Counted from the first letter of the stretch, positions 37,697-47,364 are shown. The stretch is DNA of 64,000 nt from Maribacter sp. (GCA_020629415.1 JAHDDL010000010.1:38719-102718), one strand, 5' to 3'. The notes: generated by a model from the letters alone, not told the origin. A program made the numbers and translations.

Positions 37697-38212
37697 TTAT
37701 GAAATATCGGCTTGTAATATGCTTACAGTAACCAATAACTGACCAATATGTCTTTGGCTATGCTCTGCAGCATGAAACAATAAACCTATAACGGTTGTCG
37801 GTAAATTTTTCCTACCAACAGTTCTATCTTCGGTAAGTGAATTTTCTGGAACGGTTTTAAAATACCCAATAGCCTCTTCTACTTTAGCAGAAAATTGCTC
37901 TTGCAAATGGATTACCTCTGTATTTAGCTTAAAAGTACCTTCTTGTTTCAAAAAAGTAAATTGTTCATCTGATAACGATTCACCTTTAGCGTAGGTCAAC
38001 ATGCGATCTAATACGCCCGTCACATGGTTCATATGAAAACCTACGGAAGCCCTACCTGCCGTTTTAGCCCATAATAATTCTTTAGGAAAATCAGCAGTAT
38101 ACTTCTTTAACTCTCGTTCTGATTGTAAAAGTGCATGTGCGGCAGGCTGTAACAAATCTGGTACACCTTCAATTGGACCACTTAACCAAAACTCATATTC
38201 TTCATTCTCCAT
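37697..38212 (-). CDS. DinB-like (YfiT) family metalloenzyme
   Basis: 171-residue four-helix bundle protein of the DinB/YfiT superfamily. Candidate metal-binding histidines are in GFHMNHVTGVLDRML, and in FHAAEHSQRHIGQLL near the C terminus (HxxxH-type). Bacterial members are often thiol-dependent transferases; the physiological reaction is unknown. It is 25 bp downstream of pssA and 26 bp from the amine oxidase gene, all on the minus strand. Confidence 0.85.
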   Translation of the reverse strand: MENEEYEFWLSGPIEGVPDLLQPAAHALLQSERELKKYTADFPKELLWAKTAGRASVGFHMNHVTGVLDRMLTYAKGESLSDEQFTFLKQEGTFKLNTEVIHLQEQFSAKVEEAIGYFKTVPENSLTEDRTVGRKNLPTTVIGLLFHAAEHSQRHIGQLLVTVSILQADIS

Positions 38213-38237
38213 AGTTATCTTTCCTAAATGTACAGTA

Positions 38238-38975
38238 TTAAAGTCTCTCTTGTATTACTGAACTTACTACATAGAATAAAATAATCAAAGGGATGGCCAT
38301 AAACTTCATGGTTACAATAAGCACCAGACTAGTAATTAAAAAGATATAACGCATGGCGTTATCCTTAAAACTAGTATTCTTAAATTTTAAGGCGAACAGC
38401 GGTAAATTGGCATTCAACAAATAGGCGCATACCAATGTCAAAATTATCAAGAACCATTGATTCAAAATAATCGCGTTTAAGAATTCATTATTCTGATACA
38501 TTAATATAAGCGGTAATGAAAGAATTAACAAAGCATTGGCCGGAGTAGGCAAGCCAATAAAGGAAGAGGTCTGGTTTTCATCAATATTGAACTTAGCCAA
38601 TCTATAACCTGAAGCCATTGTAATTACAAATCCGAAAAAGGGCAATAAATGCTGAAATGTAATAGTACCACTTTCAAGAAAAAAGTGAGAACCATCTCCC
38701 CAACCACTTGTCTGTGACATTGCCAACAACTGAAACATTACAATACCCGGTACCAAACCACTTGTGATCATATCGGCCAAAGAATCTAACTGAAGGCCTA
38801 ATTCACTTTTTACATCAAGAACACGTGCTGCCAATCCGTCAAAAAAATCAAAGAATATACCCAGAGCCACAAAAATTGCGGCAATTTCCAATTTATTCAA
38901 AACGGCAAAAACCGATGCCACACAGCCGCAGAAAACGTTTAAAAGAGTAATAAAATTTGGAATATGTCTTTTCAT
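38238..38975 (-). CDS. pssA: CDP-diacylglycerol-serine O-phosphatidyltransferase
   Basis: 245-residue membrane enzyme making phosphatidylserine, the precursor of phosphatidylethanolamine. The CDP-alcohol phosphatidyltransferase motif is complete: Asp46-Gly-x2-Ala-Arg51-x8-Gly60-x3-Asp64-x3-Asp68. About seven or eight hydrophobic segments follow. The position of the motif after two N-terminal helices and IPNFITLLNVFCGC at the start fit PssA type II (Bacillus-like). It heads the minus-strand series and is divergent from pyc. Confidence 0.92.
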   Translation of the reverse strand: MKRHIPNFITLLNVFCGCVASVFAVLNKLEIAAIFVALGIFFDFFDGLAARVLDVKSELGLQLDSLADMITSGLVPGIVMFQLLAMSQTSGWGDGSHFFLESGTITFQHLLPFFGFVITMASGYRLAKFNIDENQTSSFIGLPTPANALLILSLPLILMYQNNEFLNAIILNQWFLIILTLVCAYLLNANLPLFALKFKNTSFKDNAMRYIFLITSLVLIVTMKFMAIPLIILFYVVSSVIQERL

Positions 38976-39370
38976 AATACTTCACCTAATGTCAAAAACA
39001 GGACATTAAATACATGCCCCTTTAACAATATTTGCACTAAAATAATATAATTAAATGGTGCTAAAGATTATCGCCTTAAAAATACTGTTGCAATAGTGGC
39101 ATTCTTTAATTCAATGACATCTAATAATAGTTAGAACAGCAGGTTAAACACGTGTTTTTCTATTATTTACGACCATCGTATGAAAATAAGGCCTAACTTT
39201 TACAACAACATATCACAAAATAATTGCGATATGAAAAATATTATGCATGCATAGTATTGTTTAGTTGAGATATTAGAATTAAATTATGACCTGTGTAACA
39301 ATTTCAATAAAAAAATACAGTTTTATAACAATCAATCTTATACACTAACCATTAAATACATTACCCTAAA
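38976..39370. other. 395-bp divergent intergenic region pssA/pyc
   Basis: AT-rich region with no recognised small gene. The nearest promoter-like box on the plus strand is AATATTTG (7 of 8 matches to TAnnTTTG) near 39,027, far from the pyc ATG. A palindrome ATGCATGCAT is at 39,243-39,252. No riboswitch-like fold was recognised. It presumably holds both divergent promoters and a long pyc leader. Confidence 0.4.
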
Positions 39371-42300
39371 ATGAAAATTAAAAAGGTTTTAGTAGCCAAC
39401 AGAAGTGAAATTGCAATCAGAGTACTACGTGCCTGTACCGAACTGAACATTAAGACAGTTGCCATTTACACTTATGAAGATCGCTATTCTCAACACCGTA
39501 ATAAAGCCGATGAATCTTACCAGATCGGTGAGGACAATCAGCCATTAAAACCTTACTTGGACATTCCTCAAATTATAGCATTGGCAAAGGCTAAAAATGT
39601 AGATGCCATACACCCAGGCTACGGATTCCTTTCTGAAAACTCTGAATTTGCAAGACAATGTGCTGCCAATGACATCATCTTTATAGGTCCTGACCCAAAA
39701 GTGATGGATGCCTTGGGCGATAAGATTACCGCCAAGAAAGTTGCCGTAAAATGTAACGTTCCTATCATTGAGAGTAATAAAAAGAAATTGACTTCTTTAA
39801 AAATTGCTTTGTCAGAAGCCGCTACAATTGGCTACCCTGTTATGCTTAAGGCCGCATCTGGTGGTGGCGGTCGTGGTATGCGCATTATTAGAAAAGATGA
39901 AGATCTAGAAATGAATTTTGATTCTGCCAGAAACGAAGCACTAAATGCTTTTGGCGATGACACTATGTTTCTTGAGAAATATGTAGAAGACCCAAAGCAC
40001 ATTGAAGTACAAATTGTGGCGGATAACCATGGTAATATTCGCCACTTACATGAACGCGATTGTTCCGTGCAACGACGTCACCAAAAAGTGGTAGAGATCG
40101 CACCTTCCCATAACGTTAGCAAAGAAGTAAAACAAAACCTTTACAAGTATGCCGTTGACATTGCCAAAGAAGTTAACTATAACAATATTGGAACCGTAGA
40201 GTTTTTGGTAGATCCCAATGACAATATCTATTTTATTGAGGTGAATCCAAGAATACAGGTAGAACATACGGTTACAGAAATGGTAACCGGTATAGACTTG
40301 GTAAAAACACAAATTTTCGTTGCGGGCAATTATAAATTAGATAGTCAGCAAATTAAAATATACGGTCAAGAAACCATATCCACTTATGGCTTTGCCTTAC
40401 AGTGTAGATTGACCACCGAAGATCCAGGCAACAATTTTACCCCAGATTATGGTACGGTAACTACGTACCGTAGTGCCTCTGGTATGGGAATTCGTTTAGA
40501 TGCCGGTAGTATTTATCAAGGATATCAAGTGAGTCCGTTTTTTGATTCCATGCTGGTGAAAGTTTCCTCGCACGGCAGAACACTTGACGGTGCTACCCGT
40601 AAAATGGTTCGTGCGTTAAAAGAATTTAGGATTAGAGGCGTAGAGACCAACATTCATTTCCTTCAGAATGTAATACAGCATCCTACTTTCAAAGAAGGTA
40701 AGGTAACTGTTAATTTTATACAGAACACCCCTGCCCTATTCGACATTAAACTATCACAAGATAGAACCTCAAAGGTGGTGAACTTTTTGGCGGAGGTTAT
40801 TGTAAACGGTAATTCTGATGTAAAGTATATTGATGAGAACAAGGTCTTTAGAAATGCAAAAGTTCCAAAATTCAATCCGTTAGAAGCGCATCCAAAGGGA
40901 ACAAAAGATATGCTGACCGAAATGGGTCCAGAGAAATTTTGTGCTTGGTTAATGGATGAAAAGAAAATTCATTATACAGATACCACTATGCGCGATGCGC
41001 ATCAATCACTATTGGCAACAAGAATGCGTACCTATGACATGTTGCGTGTTGCAGAGAGTTATGCCAAGAATCATCCTAACACCTTTAGTATGGAAGTTTG
41101 GGGCGGGGCAACTTTTGATGTAAGTATGCGATTTTTACATGAGAGTCCGTGGACACGATTACGAGAGCTACGCAAAGCTGTACCCAATATTTTGTTTCAA
41201 ATGCTACTTAGAGGATCAAACGGCGTGGGTTACAAGGCATACCCCGACAACCTTATTGAAAAGTTCGTAGAGAAATCTTGGGAAAATGGAGTTGATATTT
41301 TCCGAATATTCGATTCGCTCAATTGGGTAAAGGCCATGGAGCCAAGTATTAATTATGTTCGTAATAAAACCGGTGGTATTGCCGAGGCCGCATTGAGCTA
41401 TACGGGTGACATTTTAGATATCAACGAAACCAAGTACAACCTAAAATATTACACACAGCTGGCAAAAGACCTGGAAAATGCCGGTGCGCATATGATCGCT
41501 ATCAAGGATATGGCGGGTCTTTTAAAACCCTATGCCGCTACTGAATTGGTGACAGCATTAAAAGACACTGTTAACGTGCCTATTCATTTACATACGCACG
41601 ATACTTCTTCGTTACAGACAACAACGTACTTAAAAGCAATTGAGGCAGGTGTAGATGTGATCGATGTTGCTTTGGGCGGCCTCTCTGGATTGACATCACA
41701 GCCCAACTTTAATTCGGTAGTTGAAATGATGAAGGGTCAACCAAGAGCTCATGAATTCGATATGCCGAAGCTGAACCAGTTTTCTAACTATTGGGAAGAT
41801 ACAAGAGAGTTGTACTACCCGTTTGAATCTGGACTAAAATCTGGTACTGCAGAAGTATACGGTCATGAAATTCCAGGAGGCCAATACTCAAACTTACGTC
41901 CGCAAGCAACAGCATTAGGATTAGGTGATAGGTTTGATGAAGTAAAGAAAATGTATGCTGATGTCAATAAACTTTTTGGAAACCTGATCAAAGTAACGCC
42001 GAGTTCAAAAGTTGTTGGCGACATGGCAATTTTCATGGTAACCAATGAACTTACTACAGAAGATGTTATGACACGTGGAGAGGAAATATCTTTCCCAGAT
42101 TCTGTGATTAGTTTCTTTATGGGAGATTTGGGTCAGCCTGTTGGCGGATTCCCTAAAAAGCTTCAAAAGATTATTCTTAAAAACAAAAAGCCATACACGA
42201 ACAGACCAAATGCCCATTTGGCGCCAACAGATTTTGACAAGGAATTCAAAGCCTTCAAAAAGAAATTCCAAAAAGGCTTTACACGAGCTATTGAAATGGA

Positions 42301-42823
42301 AGATTTTCTTTCGTACACCTTATACCCAAAAGTGTTTGAAAAAGCACATGAAAACTATAAGCTGTATGGTAATTTAGCGCTGGTACAAACAAAGCATTTC
42401 TTCTACGGTATGAAGCTTCGTGAAGAAACCTTAATTGAATTAGAACCGGGCAAAACGGTAATAGTAAGGCTACTTTCTGTAGGTATACCAAACGAGTTGG
42501 GAATGAGAACCGTGTTTTTTCAAGTAAACGGTGAAAACAGATTTGTGGATGTTTTAGACACCTCTTTAAATCTTAAAATTGAAGAAAACGAAAAGATAGA
42601 TCCGGCAAACGATGACCAAATTGGTGCACCGTTACAAGGCTCTTTGTACAAAGTATTGGTAAAAAAAGGTCAAGAAGTAAAAGAAAACGACCCTTTATTC
42701 GTAATTGAAGCCATGAAAATGGAAACTACGGTTACCGCATTTAAATCTGGTAAGGTACAATCAATAAGCCTAAAAGAAGGCAGTATGGTAAAGCAAGATG
42801 ATTTGGTCGTAACCATTTCATAA
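39371..42823 (+). CDS. pyc: Pyruvate carboxylase
   Basis: 1150-residue single-chain biotin enzyme converting pyruvate to oxaloacetate. Domains in order: biotin carboxylase with ATP-grasp (about 1-450: GYPVMLKAASGGGGRGMR, EVNPRIQVEHTVTE), carboxyltransferase TIM barrel (about 525-800: DTTMRDAHQSLLATRMRT, AIKDMAGLLKP, HLHTHDTS), the PYC tetramerisation/allosteric region, and a C-terminal biotinyl domain with the biotin-accepting Lys in EAMKMET. Full length with all active motifs. It supplies oxaloacetate to the TCA cycle, which matters for a cell feeding on amino acids and lipids. A terminator follows. Confidence 0.97.
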   Translation: MKIKKVLVANRSEIAIRVLRACTELNIKTVAIYTYEDRYSQHRNKADESYQIGEDNQPLKPYLDIPQIIALAKAKNVDAIHPGYGFLSENSEFARQCAANDIIFIGPDPKVMDALGDKITAKKVAVKCNVPIIESNKKKLTSLKIALSEAATIGYPVMLKAASGGGGRGMRIIRKDEDLEMNFDSARNEALNAFGDDTMFLEKYVEDPKHIEVQIVADNHGNIRHLHERDCSVQRRHQKVVEIAPSHNVSKEVKQNLYKYAVDIAKEVNYNNIGTVEFLVDPNDNIYFIEVNPRIQVEHTVTEMVTGIDLVKTQIFVAGNYKLDSQQIKIYGQETISTYGFALQCRLTTEDPGNNFTPDYGTVTTYRSASGMGIRLDAGSIYQGYQVSPFFDSMLVKVSSHGRTLDGATRKMVRALKEFRIRGVETNIHFLQNVIQHPTFKEGKVTVNFIQNTPALFDIKLSQDRTSKVVNFLAEVIVNGNSDVKYIDENKVFRNAKVPKFNPLEAHPKGTKDMLTEMGPEKFCAWLMDEKKIHYTDTTMRDAHQSLLATRMRTYDMLRVAESYAKNHPNTFSMEVWGGATFDVSMRFLHESPWTRLRELRKAVPNILFQMLLRGSNGVGYKAYPDNLIEKFVEKSWENGVDIFRIFDSLNWVKAMEPSINYVRNKTGGIAEAALSYTGDILDINETKYNLKYYTQLAKDLENAGAHMIAIKDMAGLLKPYAATELVTALKDTVNVPIHLHTHDTSSLQTTTYLKAIEAGVDVIDVALGGLSGLTSQPNFNSVVEMMKGQPRAHEFDMPKLNQFSNYWEDTRELYYPFESGLKSGTAEVYGHEIPGGQYSNLRPQATALGLGDRFDEVKKMYADVNKLFGNLIKVTPSSKVVGDMAIFMVTNELTTEDVMTRGEEISFPDSVISFFMGDLGQPVGGFPKKLQKIILKNKKPYTNRPNAHLAPTDFDKEFKAFKKKFQKGFTRAIEMEDFLSYTLYPKVFEKAHENYKLYGNLALVQTKHFFYGMKLREETLIELEPGKTVIVRLLSVGIPNELGMRTVFFQVNGENRFVDVLDTSLNLKIEENEKIDPANDDQIGAPLQGSLYKVLVKKGQEVKENDPLFVIEAMKMETTVTAFKSGKVQSISLKEGSMVKQDDLVVTIS

Positions 42824-42850
42824 AGCATAATTTTTTCAATAAAATTTCTT

Positions 42851-42880
42851 AAAGCCACCTATTACAGGTGGCTTTAGTTT
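42851..42880 (+). terminator. Rho-independent terminator of pyc
   Basis: The perfect 10-bp stem AAAGCCACCT (42851-42860) / AGGTGGCTTT (42866-42875) with a 5-nt loop is followed by AGTTTT, 28 bp past the pyc stop. Confidence 0.85.
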
Positions 42881-42958
42881 TATAGCGGGTAGTTCAACTT
42901 ATAAAATCTTTCACAAAAAATTAAAAAAACCAATCTGCTTCAAGTCTGTTATTATTCG

Positions 42959-42966
42959 CATCTTTG
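42959..42966 (+). promoter_or_regulatory. -7 element for the DUF4105 gene
   Basis: CATCTTTG matches TAnnTTTG with one mismatch and lies 25 nt before the ATG at 42991. No clear -33 element. Confidence 0.4.
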
Positions 42967-42990
42967 CAGTTGCTATGAACTAGTAAAGAT

Positions 42991-44175
42991 ATGTTCAGAA
43001 AAATCACATTTCTTGTAGTATTCTTATGTACTGCATTTTTGGGTCACGCTCAAAATGCAGAACTATCTCCTTTATCAAAGATTAGCTTGTTAACAGTTGG
43101 AACAGGCGAAGAATTAGCGGCTAAATTTGGACATAGTGCCATTCGTCTACAAGACCCCACCCTGGGCATAGATGAAGTTTACGGTTACGGCACCTATGAT
43201 TTTGAGGACCCTAATTTCTATTTAAATTTCACTCGCGGTAAACTATCCTATACCATTTCTAGAATTCCGTTCAAATATTTTGAATACTCTTACCAACAAG
43301 AAAAACGTTGGATAAGGGAGCAAGTATTAGATGTTGATCTGGAGCAAAGAAACGCTATTGTATCTTTCTTGGAACATAACTTGTTACCGGAAAACAAAAA
43401 ATACAAATATGACTTTTTGTTTGATAATTGCGCCACAAGAATACCTATGGTATTTGAAAAAACTTTGGGCAACACCTTCAAATTCCATTACAATCATCTA
43501 AAAGAACAACTAACATTTAGGGAGCTGATACGTTTAAAATTGAACCCTAATTCCTGGTCAAATTTTGGTATTGATCTAGCTTTAGGCTCTGTAATAGACA
43601 GAGAAGCATCACCATACGAGCATTTATTCTTACCTATTTATGTGTATGAACAAATGAAACATACCACTTTAGATGGTAAACCGATAGTTAGAAAAGAGAC
43701 AGTATTACTAGACATACCAGAACAAGAAGACAGGTCTCTACTATTTCTAACTCCGTTATTTTGGCTTAGTGTAGTACTACTATTAATTTGTTATGTTACA
43801 TATAACGATTTCAAAAATTTACGTAGAAATAAATGGTTAGACTTTGGGCTTTTTGCAGTTACCGGGTTAGCAGGTGTACTTATATTATTCTTATGGTTTG
43901 CAACTGATCACTTAGCTACTAAAGCCAATTTTAATTCCCTTTGGGCATTTGCCCCGAATATAGTAATCGCATTTATAATGGTCAAAAAGCAGATTCCGTC
44001 TTGGATGCTCACTTACATCTTATTTTTAACCATAATACTAGGTATCACTTGCATACTGTGGATGTTTAAAATTCAAGTGTTTTCCGTTTTATTAATCATT
44101 GTTTTACTGGCGTTGGCAATTAGATACACTTATCTTATTTATTATTTTAAGCGTAAAAAATTAGCCAAAAAATAA
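42991..44175 (+). CDS. DUF4105 domain membrane protein
   Basis: 394 residues: a signal peptide (ITFLVVFLCTAFLGHAQ), then a periplasmic DUF4105 domain (about 25-245; conserved GEELAAKFGHSAIRL, YGTYDF, FLFDNCATRIP), then about five transmembrane helices to the C terminus. The domain is related to NlpC/P60-like or Lnb N-terminal folds, with a Cys-His pair (His in FGHSAIRL, Cys in FDNCATR) suggesting a cysteine hydrolase or acyl-transfer activity in the periplasm. Function is unproven. The abc-f gene begins 18 bp downstream, likely in the same transcript. Confidence 0.85.
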   Translation: MFRKITFLVVFLCTAFLGHAQNAELSPLSKISLLTVGTGEELAAKFGHSAIRLQDPTLGIDEVYGYGTYDFEDPNFYLNFTRGKLSYTISRIPFKYFEYSYQQEKRWIREQVLDVDLEQRNAIVSFLEHNLLPENKKYKYDFLFDNCATRIPMVFEKTLGNTFKFHYNHLKEQLTFRELIRLKLNPNSWSNFGIDLALGSVIDREASPYEHLFLPIYVYEQMKHTTLDGKPIVRKETVLLDIPEQEDRSLLFLTPLFWLSVVLLLICYVTYNDFKNLRRNKWLDFGLFAVTGLAGVLILFLWFATDHLATKANFNSLWAFAPNIVIAFIMVKKQIPSWMLTYILFLTIILGITCILWMFKIQVFSVLLIIVLLALAIRYTYLIYYFKRKKLAKK

Positions 44176-44193
44176 ACCTATAGCTACCCTTTT

Positions 44194-46065
44194 ATGAATT
44201 TACTTACCGTTGAAAACATATCAAAATCCTATGGCGAACATGTGCTTTTTGAGAATCTATCCTTTGGTATCAATAAAGACCAAAAAATAGCCTTGATCGC
44301 TAAAAACGGTACAGGAAAAACATCTATACTTAATATTCTTTCAGGAGCTGACAGCCCAGATAGCGGTCAAGTAAACTATCGTAAATCTACCCGTGTATCC
44401 TTTCTTGCTCAGGAACCTAACATGGACCCAAATTTGAGTATTGAGGAAACCATTTTTGCTTCTGACAACGAAGTGCTTGAAGTCATTAAAAATTATGATA
44501 AGGCACTTCAAAACCCTGAAGATGCCGATGCATATCAAAAAGCTTTTGAAGCAATGGACCGTTTTGAAGCATGGGATTTTGAAACACAGTACAAGCAGAT
44601 TCTATCAAAACTAAAGCTGGACGATCTTAATGCCAAGGTGGATAAATTATCGGGCGGACAGAAAAAAAGATTGGCTTTGGCCAATGCCTTGATCAACAAA
44701 CCAGACCTTTTGGTTTTTGACGAACCTACCAACCACCTGGATCTAGAAATGATAGAGTGGCTAGAAGAGTTTTTTGCCAAAGAGAACATGACTTTGTTCA
44801 TGGTAACTCATGACCGTTACTTTTTAGAACGTGTCTGTAATGAAATTATAGAACTAGAGAACGGTAAGCTTTATCCGTATAAAGGAAATTATTCTTACTA
44901 CTTAGAAAAAAAAGAAGCACGTATTGAACAGGAAGCGGTAGAGCAGCATAAAACAGAATTGCTATTTAAAAAAGAATTAGATTGGATGCGCAGGCAACCA
45001 AAGGCCCGTACAACAAAATCTAAATCCCGAATAGATGATTTTGCCATTATTAAAGATAAAGCAAGCCAACGTAGAAAAGATCACCAAGTTCAGTTAGAAT
45101 TGAACATGGAGCGTATGGGAAGTAAAATTCTTGAGCTTCATAAGATTTCTAAATCTTTCCCTAACAAACCAATTTTGGACAAATTTGAATATGTTTTTCA
45201 AAAAGGAGAACGTATTGGTATTATAGGTAAAAACGGTACTGGAAAATCTACATTTTTAAATATTCTAAGTGGGCGCGAACAACCCGATAGCGGAAAAGTC
45301 ATTGTAGGTGAAACCATAAAGTTTGGTTACTACACACAAAAAGGAATTGAGATAAAAGAAGGCCAGAAAGTAATTGACGTCATTAGGGAATTTGGTGATT
45401 ATATTCCGCTAATGAAAGGTAGGCAGATATCTGCACAGCAGTTACTGGAACGCTTTCTATTTGATAGAAAAAAGCAATATGATTTTGTAGATAAACTAAG
45501 TGGTGGCGAGCGTAAGCGCTTGTACTTATGCACGGTATTGATACAAAACCCTAATTTTCTAATTTTAGATGAGCCTACCAATGATTTGGATATTGTAACA
45601 CTAAACGTACTGGAAAGTTTCTTAATGGATTTTCAAGGCTGTTTAATGGTAGTTTCCCACGACCGTTACTTTATGGACAAGATCGTAGACCACTTGTTTG
45701 TATTTAGGGGCGATGCCGTAGTGGAAGATTTTCCTGGCAACTATTCTGACTATCGTACCTATGAAGACAGTCAGATTTTAGAAAAAAGAGAGCAAAAAGA
45801 ATCTCAACCTACCAATAAAACAAATTGGAAAGAAGCAGAGACATCTCCTAAAATATCTTATGCAGAGCAACAAGAGTATAAAAAACTAGAGCGTGAGATT
45901 CAGAAACTTGAGTCAAAAAAAGTAACGTTACAAGAAAAATTTACAGATAGTACTTTGAGCGGAGAGGACATTAAAAATCTATCCATTGAATTGAAAGAAG
46001 TAACGGATACCATAGATGCCAAAACAGAACGCTGGTTTGAGCTTTCCGCACTAATGGAAGGTTAA
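44194..46065 (+). CDS. ABC-F family ATPase (Uup-like)
   Basis: 623 residues with two ABC ATPase domains and no membrane part: Walker A motifs IAKNGTGKTS and IGKNGTGKST, signatures LSGGQKKRLALANAL and LSGGERKRLYLCTVL, and Walker B motifs LLVFDEPTNHLDLE and FLILDEPTNDLDIV. An ABC-F linker (LDWMRRQPKARTTKSKSR) lies between them, and a C-terminal coiled coil (about 545-615) typical of Uup. ABC-F proteins act on the ribosome or on branched DNA; which one is not clear here. It follows the DUF4105 gene by 18 bp. Confidence 0.9.
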   Translation: MNLLTVENISKSYGEHVLFENLSFGINKDQKIALIAKNGTGKTSILNILSGADSPDSGQVNYRKSTRVSFLAQEPNMDPNLSIEETIFASDNEVLEVIKNYDKALQNPEDADAYQKAFEAMDRFEAWDFETQYKQILSKLKLDDLNAKVDKLSGGQKKRLALANALINKPDLLVFDEPTNHLDLEMIEWLEEFFAKENMTLFMVTHDRYFLERVCNEIIELENGKLYPYKGNYSYYLEKKEARIEQEAVEQHKTELLFKKELDWMRRQPKARTTKSKSRIDDFAIIKDKASQRRKDHQVQLELNMERMGSKILELHKISKSFPNKPILDKFEYVFQKGERIGIIGKNGTGKSTFLNILSGREQPDSGKVIVGETIKFGYYTQKGIEIKEGQKVIDVIREFGDYIPLMKGRQISAQQLLERFLFDRKKQYDFVDKLSGGERKRLYLCTVLIQNPNFLILDEPTNDLDIVTLNVLESFLMDFQGCLMVVSHDRYFMDKIVDHLFVFRGDAVVEDFPGNYSDYRTYEDSQILEKREQKESQPTNKTNWKEAETSPKISYAEQQEYKKLEREIQKLESKKVTLQEKFTDSTLSGEDIKNLSIELKEVTDTIDAKTERWFELSALMEG

Positions 46066-46130
46066 CCTCCTTTATTACGTACATACCCAGCCTTTTTAAA
46101 AATTTCTAAAATTGCAAACGAATGTTTTTT

Positions 46131-46140
46131 ACCGTTCGTC
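46131..46140 (+). promoter_or_regulatory. AlgR/LytTR-like box upstream of small secreted gene
   Basis: ACCGTTCGTC contains the exact AlgR-type core CCGTTCGTC, 80 nt before the ATG at 46220. It also forms an inverted pair with ACGAA at 46118-46122. Unlike the other small secreted genes, a second direct copy 21 bp away was not found. Confidence 0.4.
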
Positions 46141-46219
46141 TACAGTTAAATGATGCCCAACGACTAGCGGCAAAATATGTTTGTGCTTGCCTGTACTTTA
46201 GCAGTGTAAAACAAATATT

Positions 46220-46480
46220 ATGAAATCAATTGTTCTTTTAACCGCTCTTTTCTTTACATGTTTCTTCGCTCAGGCACAGGCTAACAATGAGAATGTTTCT
46301 TTGGAAATTGAAACTGCACAAATAGAATTGGTTCATACAATTGAAATCAACGCTATTAATGTAGCAACTATGGAAACTGAAAATACGATTGAAGTTGCAA
46401 GATTACACAAGTACAAAAACCATAGAGCAATTAGGGCTTTAGAATTCATCACAAAACTAAATGATGCCAAACTATCCTAA
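46220..46480 (+). CDS. Small secreted protein, member 1 of a three-gene family
   Basis: 86 residues: a signal peptide (SIVLLTALFFTCFFAQAQ), an acidic middle segment, and a C-terminal basic motif VARLHKYKNHRAIRALEFITK. The motif matches those of the genes at 55,267 (VARLYRYKNARVNKELAFIT) and 63,383 (AARFYTVKNARIKRALLFK), though the middle segments differ. No known domain is recognised. A box like an AlgR/LytTR site lies upstream. A TACTTTAG sequence at 46194-46201 may be the -7 element. It stands alone between larger genes. Its role could be a signalling or surface peptide; that is inference. Confidence 0.8.
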   Translation: MKSIVLLTALFFTCFFAQAQANNENVSLEIETAQIELVHTIEINAINVATMETENTIEVARLHKYKNHRAIRALEFITKLNDAKLS

Positions 46481-46585
46481 TTAAAAATCCTTTTTCGTCC
46501 CCTCTCTTACACCTATCCCAATTCTTACCATTACCTACTTTTTAAATACAAATTCAAAAATTAAACTTAGTTTAATGACAATCTT

Positions 46586-46593
46586 TACTTTTG
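46586..46593 (+). promoter_or_regulatory. -7 element for the methyltransferase-like gene
   Basis: TACTTTTG matches TAnnTTTG exactly, 24 nt before the GTG start at 46617. Confidence 0.5.
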
Positions 46594-46616
46594 ACAAAAA
46601 ATTGAAAAGGTAATCA

Positions 46617-47111
46617 GTGTTTCATTTTATATCTTACATTAAATTTCTTCTTACTTCTAAAAATCAGCACGGAGTGCATTCACCATTTGTGTATGATTAC
46701 ATTACTAAATGTCTTTATCAAAAGACAGGATTAAAGCTTGCTACAACATTAAAAGTTAGTGTAAAGAGTATAAACTACTTCAAGTACAAGTCAATTTTTC
46801 TGGTAGGCGACTATAGGACATCCAAAGAAACTATAAAAAAAAAATGTTCGCATATAACTTTTGTAGAGAACAATGCAGATATTTTACTAGCAACCATCAA
46901 TGAATTAAAAGGAATCAATTTAGACTTGAGCAAATTACCTAATGACAGTATGCTTCTTTTAGACGGCATACATAAGAACAAAAAAAATCATGATAGTTGG
47001 GAAAAGCTTAAAACCAATAATAACGTGACCGTTACAATAGACATGTTTTATTGTGGAGCGGTGTTCTTTAGAAAAGAGCAAGTAAAGGAACATTTTAAAA
47101 TACGGATTTAA
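46617..47111 (+). CDS. Shortened class I SAM methyltransferase-like protein
   Basis: 164 residues starting at GTG; the promoter box just upstream supports this start. The N terminus (YIKFLLTSKNQHGVHSPFVYDYITKCLY) and C terminus (VTVTIDMFYCGAVFFRKEQVKEHFKIRI) belong to a flavobacterial methyltransferase-like family of about 230-260 residues. Between them the SAM-binding glycine motif and the following segment are missing or altered; residues 57-110 instead read as a degenerate Rossmann strand (KSIFLVGDYRTSKET). It is probably non-enzymatic, a shortened or decaying relative. No frameshift was found that restores the missing part. The family assignment is from memory of the motifs. Confidence 0.55.
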   Translation: MFHFISYIKFLLTSKNQHGVHSPFVYDYITKCLYQKTGLKLATTLKVSVKSINYFKYKSIFLVGDYRTSKETIKKKCSHITFVENNADILLATINELKGINLDLSKLPNDSMLLLDGIHKNKKNHDSWEKLKTNNNVTVTIDMFYCGAVFFRKEQVKEHFKIRI

Positions 47112-47141
47112 ACCAGTAATTTTAGACTAAAGCAAATCTTA

Positions 47142-47291
47142 ATGAGCAGTAATTCCATCTATATAACCCTTGGTATCGTTTTCGTAATCTACTTGGCCAT
47201 ACGTATTACCAGTAAAGGAAAATCAAAAGACCGAAAATCCAGAAAATTCATGGGAGATTATGAAAGAAAAAACAAGGATGACAAAAAATAA
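47142..47291 (+). CDS. Very small single-pass membrane protein (49 aa)
   Basis: 49-codon frame from ATG 47142 to TAA 47291: an N-terminal transmembrane helix (IYITLGIVFVIYLAIRI) followed by a strongly basic cytoplasmic tail rich in Lys and Arg (KGKSKDRKSRK ... ERKNKDDKK). The composition and topology fit small membrane proteins that are common in Bacteroidota. It lies 30 bp downstream of the methyltransferase-like gene and 73 bp before the cobalamin adenosyltransferase gene. Its function is unknown. Short length makes it easy to miss. Confidence 0.6.
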   Translation: MSSNSIYITLGIVFVIYLAIRITSKGKSKDRKSRKFMGDYERKNKDDKK

Positions 47292-47364
47292 AAGCCGCGT
47301 TACTATTTTGGACATTTATGTTAACCTTAGTTTTAACCTTACTTCTTTCCTAAACCCGATCTAA

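Noticed and set aside
39243..39252. ATGCATGCAT palindrome upstream of pyc
   Set aside because: Short, low-complexity and self-repeating; expected by chance in AT-rich DNA.
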